A stretch of DNA of 5,972 nt. Origin: Candidatus Thiosymbion ectosymbiont of Robbea hypermnestra (GTDB taxonomy: Bacteria > Pseudomonadota > Gammaproteobacteria > Chromatiales > Chromatiaceae). The stretch spans positions 1 to 5,972 of the forward strand of contig JAIZWN010000413.1 in assembly GCA_020443945.1 (NCBI GenBank), read 5' to 3'. Below, piece by piece: positions 1 to 4,931 of the stretch (positions are counted from its first letter, which is position 1; every line of letters starts with the position of its first letter). The notes below the pieces were generated by a model that was not told where the DNA came from, did no database searches, and saw nothing but the letters and a program-made list of their open reading frames with translations. Both the position numbers and the translations under genes were made by a program.

Positions 1-33
1 TGACCCACCGACAAGTGTATGGATTTGCTGCAT
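1..33 (-). CDS. nrdG: Probable NrdG, class III RNR activase (5' end only)
   Basis: Only the first 11 codons are in the window, reading MQQIHTLVGGS from an ATG at 33. NrdG-type radical SAM activases often begin with a short stretch containing VGG, followed beyond this edge by the Fe-S cysteine motif. The main support is position: the start lies 37 bases after the glycyl-radical gene in the same direction, and nrdG usually follows nrdD. If correct, the protein uses S-adenosylmethionine and a 4Fe-4S cluster to put the radical on the glycine of the neighbouring protein. No strong Shine-Dalgarno is visible before this ATG, so the start could be elsewhere or translation could be coupled. The radical SAM motif itself is not visible. 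Confidence 0.5.
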   Translation of the reverse strand, partial: MQQIHTLVGGS

Positions 34-70
34 ATGATTTTCGGGGGATTCGGTTAATTGAGAACGCCCC

Positions 71-400
71 CTAGGCGACGCGCTCGATCGGCTCCTCGGT
101 GGTCGCCGCGCATTCGGTGAAGTATTGCCGTTCCCCATGCTCGGCGCGCTTGCCGGCGTTGAAGGCGGAGACGGGGCGGTGGTAGCCCATGACGCGGGTC
201 CAGACCTCGCAGCGGGTGCGTTCGCCGTCCTCCAGCCGGAGCGCGGGCTTTGCCCCCAGCGCATCGGTCCGGTCCGGCATTATCCCGACCGGCCGCGCGG
301 ACGGTCGCGCCGGTCCGCCGGACGGCGGGGCACCGTCCCCCCGTAGCTTGCGGCGATCGCGGGCCTTGTCGCGCAGGTCGATGACTTCGGGGTGGGTCAT
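71..400 (-). CDS. nrdD: Separate glycyl-radical domain of anaerobic RNR (split NrdD C-terminus)
   Basis: This 109-residue protein carries the part of class III ribonucleotide reductase that holds the stable glycyl radical. Residues 64-81 read CEVWTRVMGYHRPVSAFN, followed by GK, E and R positions and QYF. This matches the family signature RV-x-GY-x-RPV-(x)n-N-x-GK that usually forms the extreme C-terminus of NrdD; the radical glycine would be Gly72. Residues 1-60 are a charged, then Pro/Gly/Arg-rich stretch with no recognised fold. The ATG at 400 is chosen because AGGAGA lies five bases upstream; an in-frame ATG at 430 lacks this. The gene starts 47 bases after the nrdD stop, in another frame. 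The large subunit lacks this motif, so the two products presumably assemble. A comparable case is YfiD/GrcA, a small protein that replaces the damaged radical domain of pyruvate formate-lyase. I recall short NrdD-annotated ORFs in other proteobacteria but cannot check. Confidence 0.85.
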   Translation of the reverse strand: MTHPEVIDLRDKARDRRKLRGDGAPPSGGPARPSARPVGIMPDRTDALGAKPALRLEDGERTRCEVWTRVMGYHRPVSAFNAGKRAEHGERQYFTECAATTEEPIERVA

Positions 401-405
401 GGGTG

Positions 406-411
406 TCTCCT
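406..411 (-). promoter_or_regulatory. Ribosome binding site for the split glycyl-radical gene
   Basis: On the minus strand this reads AGGAGA, five bases before the ATG at 400. It sets the start at MTHPEV and argues that the small gene is translated independently rather than only as a frameshift product of nrdD. Confidence 0.7.
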
Positions 412-447
412 GTGGGGTTTGGTTTCTCATGGCTGTCCGGTAGGGCA

Positions 448-3438
448 TCAACCCTGGGCGTGGGCGGTCGGCTCCGCCTGGCGGGCCCGTTTGCGCGCGC
501 TCAGCTCCTGGTCGCAGATGGGGCAGAACTCGTGCTCGCCGGGGAGGTAGCCGTGCTTGGGGCAGATGGAAAAGATGGGCGTCACCGTGATGTAGGGCAG
601 GCGGAAATTGCTCAATGACCGCCGCACCAGGCGCTTGCAGGCCTCCACGCTGGAGATCTGCTCGCTCATGTAGAGGTGCAGCACGGTGCCGCCGGTGTAT
701 TTGGACTGGAGTTCTTCCTGCATCGCCAGGGCCTGGAAGGGGTCCTCCGTATAACCCGCCGGCAGCTGGGAGCTGTTGGTGTAGTAGGGGGTCTCGGGGG
801 TTCCGGACTGGAGGATATCCGGGTAACGCTTGCGGTCTTCCTTGGCGAAGCGGTAGGTGGTGCCCTCCGCCGGGGTGGCCTCCAGGTTGTACATGTGCCC
901 GGTCCGCTCCTGGAATTCGACCATGCGCGCACGCACCCGGTCGAGAAAGCGGGCGGCCATGGCCTGCCCCCGGGCGCTGGTGATGTCGTCGGTATCGCCG
1001 GTGAAGTTGCGGATCAGCTCGTTGATGCCGTTGACGCCGATGGTGGAGAAGTGATTGCGCAGGGTGCCCAGAAACCGCCGGGTGTACGGGAAGAGCCCCT
1101 GATCCATGTGGCGTTGGATCACCTTGCGCTTGATCTCCAGGCTGTTGCGCGCGATCTCCAGCAGGGCATCGAGCCGGGCGTACAGGCCCGCCTCGTCGCC
1201 GGGGTAGAGGTGCCCTAAGCGCGCGCAATTGATGGTCACCACGCCGATGGAGCCGGTCTGCTCCGCGGAGCCGAACAGGCCGTTCCCGCGCTTGAGGAGC
1301 TCGCGCAGGTCGAGCTGCAACCGGCAGCACATGGAGCGCACCATATTCGGCTGGAGCTCGGAGTTGATGAAGTTCTGAAAGTAGGGGAGCCCATAGCGGG
1401 CGGTCATGGTGAACAGTCGGTCCGCGTTCTCGCTCTCCCAGGGAAAGTCGTCGGTAATGTTGTAGGTGGGGATGGGGAAGGTGAAGATGCGCCCCTTGGC
1501 GTCCCCCGCCGTCATCACCTCGATATAGGCCCGGTTGATCAGGTCCATCTCCGCCTGGAGGTCGCCGTAGGTAAAGGGCTGCTCCGCGCCGGCGATAACC
1601 GGGACCTGGTCGCGCAGATCCTCCGGGCAGACCCAATCGAAGGTGAGATTAGTAAAGGGGGTATTTCCAGTCACGAAGGTCTTGCCGCGACGGCGCGCGA
1701 TGAAGGTGCCGTTGCGCGTGGTCGGGCACCAGACCTGGCCTCGGTAAGCGCGGCGTTGAATGAGCTGGATGTAGGTTTCGCGGTTGCGGACGATGTTGAG
1801 CACATGGACGCCCGAGTCCGCTCGCGTGTGGACGGTGCTGCCGTAGCCCGCCAAGACGCAAAGCTCCTGCAGCGCGTCCAGGTTCTCCCGGTCGTTGGTG
1901 TAGATGCGGGTGCGACCGTTCGGCTCGACGCTGCCGTCGCCCCGAATGTAGGTGTCCAGGAAGAGCCTGATCTGGCGTGCCGAAAGGGTGCGGATCAGCG
2001 GCGGTGCGCACTTTCGCGTCGTGTAGCGCAGCACCAGCTCGTTGCCTTCCGCATTGAGCCGATAGCGGCAGACCGGATGATTGGCGTAGGTTCCGGTCTG
2101 CAGCCGTTCGTGCCAGGTCAACCCCAGGTTCATCAGAACCCGCTCGATGGCGGCGGCGTTCTCGCGCTTGCCGGTGGATTGCCAGAGGCTTACGCGGCGG
2201 CGACCGGCGCTGAAGTCGAAATTTCCCTCGGCTACGACCCAGGCCAGGAGCTCGACCAGGTCGTCGTCCACCTCATGGACGGAGGTGGTTTCCCAGGCGT
2301 TGGGCACGATGACCGGCGACTTGAGCTCGGCCACCTCTTCGATGTCTTCGAGTACCCACCGGTCATCGCTGTTGAACCGCTTGCGCATCACCTTGTGCCG
2401 GGGCGTTACCCACTGTTCCTGGGTGCGGTTACGCAGCACGTACATCTCGCCGTCGAAGTCGTAGGCGGTTATCGCCAGCGGCTCCAGATACTCCAGCCGA
2501 TTGTCACGCCAGTCGACCGTCGCGATCTTTCCCCCCTCGAGAATCCGGTCATGGCGCTTCCAGCCGTTTTCCGTCAGGCATTCCGTTTCCTCGTCGACAC
2601 ACTGACAGCCCCAGCGGGAGGGTACGTTCAGGTTATAAATAAGCTCCTGAATGGCCTGCTTGACCTGCTCGTAGCCCAGGCGATCCTTGCGCACATAGGG
2701 GGCCATGTAGGTATCGAAGCTGGAGAAGGCCTGGGCCCCCGCCCACTCGTTCTGCAGGGTGCCGAGGAAATTGACGATCTGACCCACGGCGGAGGACATG
2801 TGCCGGGGCGGATCGGCCTCCACCTTGCCGGGAACCCCGTTCAACCCCTCGTGCAACAGGGTGCGCAGGGACCAGCCCGCGCAGTAGCCGGCGAGCATAT
2901 CCAGGTCGTGGATATGGAGGTCCCCCTCCCGGTGGGCCGCGCCGATCTCCGGCGGATAGACATGGGAGAGCCAGTAGTTGGCGATCATCTTGCCGGCGCT
3001 GTTGAGGATCAATCCGCCCAGGGAGTAGCCCTGGTTGGCGTTGGCGGCCACCCGCCAATCGGAGCGATCCAGATATTCGTCCACGGAGGTGGCCACATCC
3101 ACCAGGACGCGGCGGTCCTCGCGCAGCCGCGAATGCTGCTCGCGGTAGACGATATAGGCGCGGGCGGTCTCGAAGTGATTGGCGGCGATCAGGGTCTGCT
3201 CCACCACATCCTGGATACCCTCGATGTCCGGGATGCGCCCCGCCCCCAGGCGATGGCTGATGACCTTGATCACCTGCGTGGTGAGCCCGGTCGCCTCGAG
3301 GTCTCCGAACTCCCCGGTCGCCTGACCGGCGCGCAGGATGGCGGACTCGATCTTGCGGGCATCAAAGGAAACCTCCCGACCGTCGCGTTTGCGCACGCGG
3401 GTCGGCAGGGTCGCAAGACGGGGCAGGGTGTCGGGCAT
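448..3438 (-). CDS. nrdD: Anaerobic ribonucleoside-triphosphate reductase large chain, intein-containing
   Basis: Class III ribonucleotide reductase makes deoxyribonucleotides from ribonucleoside triphosphates without oxygen. The precursor is 996 residues; removing the intein (280-592) leaves 683. An N-terminal ATP cone (about 14-105, VRKRDGREVSFDARKI) should bind the allosteric nucleotide. The barrel has HREGDLHIHDLDML (169-182) and QNEWAGAQAFSSFDTY (230-244). Extein motifs WGCQ and TPFTNLTFD flank the intein. MCCRL (703-707) holds adjacent cysteines 704/705 at the presumed finger loop. The C-terminus has C959, H962 and the CPIC pair C972/C975, resembling part of the family zinc site. It then ends in a short basic tail without the glycyl-radical motif, which is encoded by the next gene. 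The ATG at 3438 is preferred over an upstream TTG at 3453 because GGAGAG precedes it. Reductant use (formate or a thiol protein) cannot be settled; the double cysteine may favour the thiol type. Confidence 0.95.
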   Translation of the reverse strand: MPDTLPRLATLPTRVRKRDGREVSFDARKIESAILRAGQATGEFGDLEATGLTTQVIKVISHRLGAGRIPDIEGIQDVVEQTLIAANHFETARAYIVYREQHSRLREDRRVLVDVATSVDEYLDRSDWRVAANANQGYSLGGLILNSAGKMIANYWLSHVYPPEIGAAHREGDLHIHDLDMLAGYCAGWSLRTLLHEGLNGVPGKVEADPPRHMSSAVGQIVNFLGTLQNEWAGAQAFSSFDTYMAPYVRKDRLGYEQVKQAIQELIYNLNVPSRWGCQCVDEETECLTENGWKRHDRILEGGKIATVDWRDNRLEYLEPLAITAYDFDGEMYVLRNRTQEQWVTPRHKVMRKRFNSDDRWVLEDIEEVAELKSPVIVPNAWETTSVHEVDDDLVELLAWVVAEGNFDFSAGRRRVSLWQSTGKRENAAAIERVLMNLGLTWHERLQTGTYANHPVCRYRLNAEGNELVLRYTTRKCAPPLIRTLSARQIRLFLDTYIRGDGSVEPNGRTRIYTNDRENLDALQELCVLAGYGSTVHTRADSGVHVLNIVRNRETYIQLIQRRAYRGQVWCPTTRNGTFIARRRGKTFVTGNTPFTNLTFDWVCPEDLRDQVPVIAGAEQPFTYGDLQAEMDLINRAYIEVMTAGDAKGRIFTFPIPTYNITDDFPWESENADRLFTMTARYGLPYFQNFINSELQPNMVRSMCCRLQLDLRELLKRGNGLFGSAEQTGSIGVVTINCARLGHLYPGDEAGLYARLDALLEIARNSLEIKRKVIQRHMDQGLFPYTRRFLGTLRNHFSTIGVNGINELIRNFTGDTDDITSARGQAMAARFLDRVRARMVEFQERTGHMYNLEATPAEGTTYRFAKEDRKRYPDILQSGTPETPYYTNSSQLPAGYTEDPFQALAMQEELQSKYTGGTVLHLYMSEQISSVEACKRLVRRSLSNFRLPYITVTPIFSICPKHGYLPGEHEFCPICDQELSARKRARQAEPTAHAQG
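1663..2601 (-). mobile_element. Intein with LAGLIDADG homing endonuclease inside NrdD
   Basis: A 313-residue in-frame insertion splits the conserved NrdD stretch PSRWGCQ/TPFTNLTFDW; removing it restores a contiguous family motif. Intein residue 1 is Cys (CVDEETECLTENGW, block A). Block B carries TPRH (Thr66, His69). Block F contains VWC (290-292) and the end is TGN, with Asn313 as the cyclising residue and Thr as the +1 nucleophile. Between the splicing blocks are two dodecapeptide-like endonuclease motifs: LLAWVVAEG (118-126, acidic Glu125) and LDTYIRGDG (215-223, acidic Asp222). Both metal-binding acids are present and the frame is open, so the homing endonuclease may be active. The layout is that of a class 1 (Cys1) large intein. 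The penultimate residue is Gly, not the usual His; several bacterial and phage inteins with an 'NGT...RR.GK..VTGN' ending look similar from memory. Confidence 0.95.
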
Positions 3439-3441
3439 GAT

Positions 3442-3447
3442 CTCTCC
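3442..3447 (-). promoter_or_regulatory. Ribosome binding site selecting the nrdD ATG
   Basis: Minus-strand GGAGAG, with its GGAG core five bases before the ATG at 3438. It lies downstream of the alternative TTG at 3453, so the ATG is the better start. Confidence 0.6.
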
Positions 3448-3487
3448 GTGCAAAATGTTCCGAGGCAGACCACCGAGGGACCTTCGG

Positions 3488-3510
3488 AAAACTACCGTCC
3501 CGGCAGTTTT
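3488..3510. other. Imperfect 23-bp palindrome in the nrdD leader
   Basis: AAAACT (3488-3493) pairs with AGTTTT (3505-3510), and CCG (3495-3497) pairs with CGG (3501-3503). One A/C mismatch interrupts the stem and the loop is three bases. It sits between the NrdR box and the nrdD ribosome binding site, so it would lie in the 5' untranslated region for most plausible transcription starts. It could be an operator or a weak attenuator-like hairpin; the sequence does not decide. Confidence 0.4.
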
Positions 3511-3523
3511 TCACAACGCGCTT

Positions 3524-3539
3524 ACACAATATATTGTGG
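3524..3539 (-). promoter_or_regulatory. NrdR box (ribonucleotide reductase repressor operator)
   Basis: The plus strand reads ACACAATATATTGTGG, which holds a perfect 14-bp palindrome (CACAATA/TATTGTG, 3525-3538). It matches the NrdR consensus as I know it (ACACWATATNTWGTGT) at all but one defined position. NrdR is the nucleotide-sensing repressor of bacterial ribonucleotide reductase genes. The box lies 86 bases upstream of the nrdD ATG, as expected for an operator overlapping the promoter. The minus strand inside it also reads TATATT, a possible -10 hexamer. Confidence 0.9.
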
Positions 3540-3549
3540 TTGAAAATTA
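3528..3549 (-). promoter_or_regulatory. Candidate nrdD -10 region
   Basis: Two possible -10 hexamers are seen on the minus strand. TATATT (3533-3528) lies inside the NrdR box. TAATTT (3549-3544) would place a start near 3538 and the FNR-like site at about -41.5. Neither has a good -35 hexamer, which would fit an activator-dependent promoter. The exact start cannot be fixed from sequence alone. Confidence 0.35.
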
Positions 3550-3555
3550 CCCCGA

Positions 3556-3571
3556 TTACCAGATGTAGTTT
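3556..3571 (-). promoter_or_regulatory. Weaker second NrdR box
   Basis: TTACCAGATGTAGTTT on the plus strand matches the NrdR consensus at about 11 of 16 positions, best in the half TGTAGTTT. It starts exactly 32 bp from the strong box. NrdR typically binds two boxes about three helical turns apart, so the spacing supports an otherwise modest match. Confidence 0.6.
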
Positions 3572-3572
3572 C

Positions 3573-3586
3573 GTGACCGAGATCAA
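3573..3586 (-). promoter_or_regulatory. FNR/Anr-like site upstream of nrdD
   Basis: The minus strand reads TTGATCTCGGTCAC, against the FNR consensus TTGAT-N4-ATCAA: a perfect left half and three of five in the right half. The centre (3579.5) would lie at about -41.5 for a start near 3538, or about -59 for a start near 3521. Both are broadly suitable for activation. Oxygen-dependent activation of an anaerobic reductase makes biological sense, but one imperfect site is only suggestive. Confidence 0.5.
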
Positions 3587-3598
3587 GGCGCGGGGACG

Positions 3599-3614
3599 CG
3601 GGCCGAAGGGCCCG
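3599..3614. other. GC-rich hairpin in the divergent intergenic region
   Basis: CGGGCC (3599-3604) pairs perfectly with GGCCCG (3609-3614) around a GAAG loop. A second small element follows at 3661-3682, where GGACCG pairs with CGGTCC around an inner GTCCGGAC palindrome. No coding function is supported here; short frames on both strands have composition typical of chance. Confidence 0.35.
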
Positions 3615-3719
3615 TTGCGCGCCGCTTACGGAGGGAATCCGCCGCTGGTAGGATTTGCACGGACCGTCCGGACAGGCGGTCCTCTGGAGGAGGGATCGAA
3701 CAGGCGAGCGGGGATCAAA

Positions 3720-3744
3720 ACCGGGGATTCATAAGACCGGGGAT
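3720..3744. repeat. Short direct repeat ACCGGGGAT
   Basis: ACCGGGGAT occurs at 3720-3728 and again at 3736-3744, 16 bases apart. A further GGGGAT lies at 3710-3715. The unit is short and may be chance in GC-rich DNA; it could also be a tandem protein-binding site. Confidence 0.3.
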
Positions 3745-3745
3745 G

Positions 3746-3827
3746 CCTGGGGGCAGGGATGATTTGAATACCCTCTCCCCAACCCCTTGCCCCAGGAGGG
3801 TATCGGGTGTCGCCTTTTGCGACGCCC
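3746..3827. repeat. Cluster of inverted repeats and a strong hairpin
   Basis: Three pairings are seen. CCTGGGGGCA (3746-3755) pairs with TGCCCCAGG (3788-3796), with one bulged G. ATACCCTC (3768-3775) pairs perfectly with GAGGGTAT (3796-3803). The arms of these two cross, so they would exclude each other or form a pseudoknot. GGGTGTCGC (3805-3813) pairs with GCGACGCCC (3819-3827), nine pairs with one wobble around a CTTTT loop. The CCCTCTCCCCAACCCC stretch resembles dispersed intergenic repeats I recall from GC-rich gammaproteobacteria; this is unverified. A structured RNA or a repeat insertion are both possible. Confidence 0.5.
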
Positions 3828-3844
3828 TCTCGAGGGTGGGAGGC

Positions 3845-3948
3845 CCTAGTACATAGTTTATCAATATTCTTCTCGTATATATTTATATAACACAATGATA
3901 TATAAACTGAAATTTTATTTTCAATATGAAAAATAATGAGGAACTAGG
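3845..3948. other. AT-rich island bounded by short inverted ends
   Basis: The interior (3851-3942) is about 18% GC by my hand count, against a clearly GC-rich background. It is bounded by CCTAGT (3845-3850) and its inverse ACTAGG (3943-3948). Inside is a perfect 8-bp inverted repeat, TTTATATA (3882-3889) with TATATAAA (3899-3906), and a smaller one, TTTTCA/TGAAAA (3918-3923/3927-3932). No gene is seen. It may be an UP-element or nucleoid-protein binding region for the divergent promoters, or the remnant of an inserted element. The remaining stretch to folB (3949-4084) shows only weak promoter-like sequence. Confidence 0.55.
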
Positions 3949-4084
3949 CACTGGTACCCCGTTTCACCTTATTTTACACCCTCTTAAGCCCCCAAACGCG
4001 CCAAGGCGCAGCAAAATGGAATTCAAGAAGCTTAACGACAGATTTTGTGAGTGACTACAGAAAATAGTAAACAGAGGGGTCTCC

Positions 4085-4441
4085 ATGGATATCGTCTTTC
4101 TGCGCGGGTTGCGCATCGAAACCGTCATCGGTATCTATGACTGGGAAAAGGAAATCAAGCAGCCCGTTGTCCTGGACCTGGAGATGAGCGCGGACGTGGC
4201 GAAGGCCGCCGCCGGCGACCGTATCGAGGACGCGCTCGACTACAAGGCCGTTTCCCAGCGCCTGAAGCAATTCGTCGGCGCCAGCCGGAGCGAGCTGGTG
4301 GAAACCCTGGCGGAGCGCTGTGCCGAAGTCGTCCGCAACGAGTTCGGGGTGCGCTGGGTTCGGCTCCGCCTCGACAAGATCGGCGCCATCTCCGGCGCCG
4401 AGGGCGTCGGCGTCGTCATCGAGCGCGGGGAGCCCGGTTGA
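4085..4441 (+). CDS. folB: Dihydroneopterin aldolase
   Basis: FolB cleaves 7,8-dihydroneopterin to 6-hydroxymethyl-7,8-dihydropterin and glycolaldehyde in cytosolic folate synthesis, and can also epimerise the substrate. The 118-residue length is normal. The start MDIVFLRGLRIETVIGIYDWE aligns closely with E. coli FolB as I remember it. Expected active-site residues are present: Glu21 in YDWE, Tyr53 in LDYKAV, Glu73 in LVE and Lys98 in LRLDKIGA; the end VGVVIERG is typical. The ATG is preceded by GAGGGG five bases upstream (4074-4079). It is the first gene after the long divergent intergenic region and its stop is directly followed by the folK start. The promoter is not convincingly identifiable. 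Confidence 0.95.
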   Translation: MDIVFLRGLRIETVIGIYDWEKEIKQPVVLDLEMSADVAKAAAGDRIEDALDYKAVSQRLKQFVGASRSELVETLAERCAEVVRNEFGVRWVRLRLDKIGAISGAEGVGVVIERGEPG

Positions 4442-4930
4442 ATGGCCCGGTGCTGGATCAGCGTCGGCAGCAATCAGAATCGGGAGCACTCTATTCGAGG
4501 CGCCGTGCACGCCCTGCGCGAACGTTTCGGGGAGCTGATTCTCTCCTCCGTATACGAGAGCGAGGCAGTCGGCTTCGACGGCCGGCCCTTTCTCAATCTG
4601 GTTGCCGGGATCGATTCCGACGAGCCGGCCCTCGCGCTCCTTACCGCCCTGCGCGCCATCGAAGATGCCTTCGGGCGCGTTCGCGGTCCCAATCGGTTCG
4701 CGCCCCGGACCCTGGACCTGGATCTGCTGACCTACGGGGACCTCACGGGAAGGATCGGCGGCTGCACCCTGCCGCGAGAAGAGATCCTGCACGACGCCTT
4801 CGTGCTCGGCCCCTTGGCGGAAGTGGCCGCTCGGGAACGCCATCCGACCCTCGGCCGTTCCTATGGCGAGCTCTGGCGCGCCTTTGAAAAATCCGCGCAC
4901 CCCCTGCGGCCGGTCGCCTTCCCCTTCTGA
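4442..4930 (+). CDS. folK: 6-hydroxymethyl-dihydropterin pyrophosphokinase (HPPK)
   Basis: FolK transfers pyrophosphate from ATP to the FolB product, giving the substrate of dihydropteroate synthase. The 162 residues match the family size. Visible motifs are the N-terminal SVGSNQNRE (7-15), the central FAPRTLDLDLLTYGD (86-100) with the two Mg-binding aspartates Asp92 and Asp94 after Arg89, and FVLGPLAEVA (120-129). The usual LPH before the last block reads LPR here (Arg112), a divergence worth noting though not clearly disabling. The ATG abuts the folB stop (TGA then ATG, no gap), with GGGGAG inside the folB end as likely ribosome binding site, so the two are probably co-transcribed and coupled. 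The gene meets the convergent reductase gene tail to tail. Confidence 0.95.
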   Translation: MARCWISVGSNQNREHSIRGAVHALRERFGELILSSVYESEAVGFDGRPFLNLVAGIDSDEPALALLTALRAIEDAFGRVRGPNRFAPRTLDLDLLTYGDLTGRIGGCTLPREEILHDAFVLGPLAEVAARERHPTLGRSYGELWRAFEKSAHPLRPVAFPF

Positions 4931-4931
4931 T

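Noticed and set aside
401..1636. Upstream extension of the glycyl-radical gene frame through nrdD (total open frame 521 codons)
   Set aside because: The part over nrdD is low-complexity Arg/Pro/Gly/His sequence, out of frame with the real protein. Only the part from 400 onward has a ribosome binding site and a family motif.
1756..3543. A 595-codon open frame on the plus strand opposite nrdD
   Set aside because: It is antisense to a well-matched NrdD and its intein, and it is explained by GC-rich codon bias. No domain was recognisable and it has no plausible ribosome binding site.
3534..3734. A 66-codon plus-strand frame
   Set aside because: It starts inside the NrdR box and runs through the nrdD control region; composition is chance-like.
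3626..3895. An 89-codon minus-strand frame in the intergenic region
   Set aside because: It crosses the AT-rich island and the hairpin zone, composition changes abruptly within it, and no motif or good ribosome binding site is seen.
3890..3905. A third NrdR-like box starting ACACAAT in the AT-rich island
   Set aside because: Only one half matches; the other half has almost no agreement and the distance to the real boxes does not fit NrdR pairing.
4019..4033. Adjacent GAATTC and AAGCTT sites suggesting a cloning junction
   Set aside because: The flanking sequence runs on naturally into folB with no vector-like sequence; chance co-occurrence in an AT-richer stretch is adequate.
4016..4054. 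A 12-codon frame (MEFKKLNDRFCE) before folB as a leader peptide
   Set aside because: There is no convincing ribosome binding site and no attenuator structure between it and folB; such short frames are common by chance.
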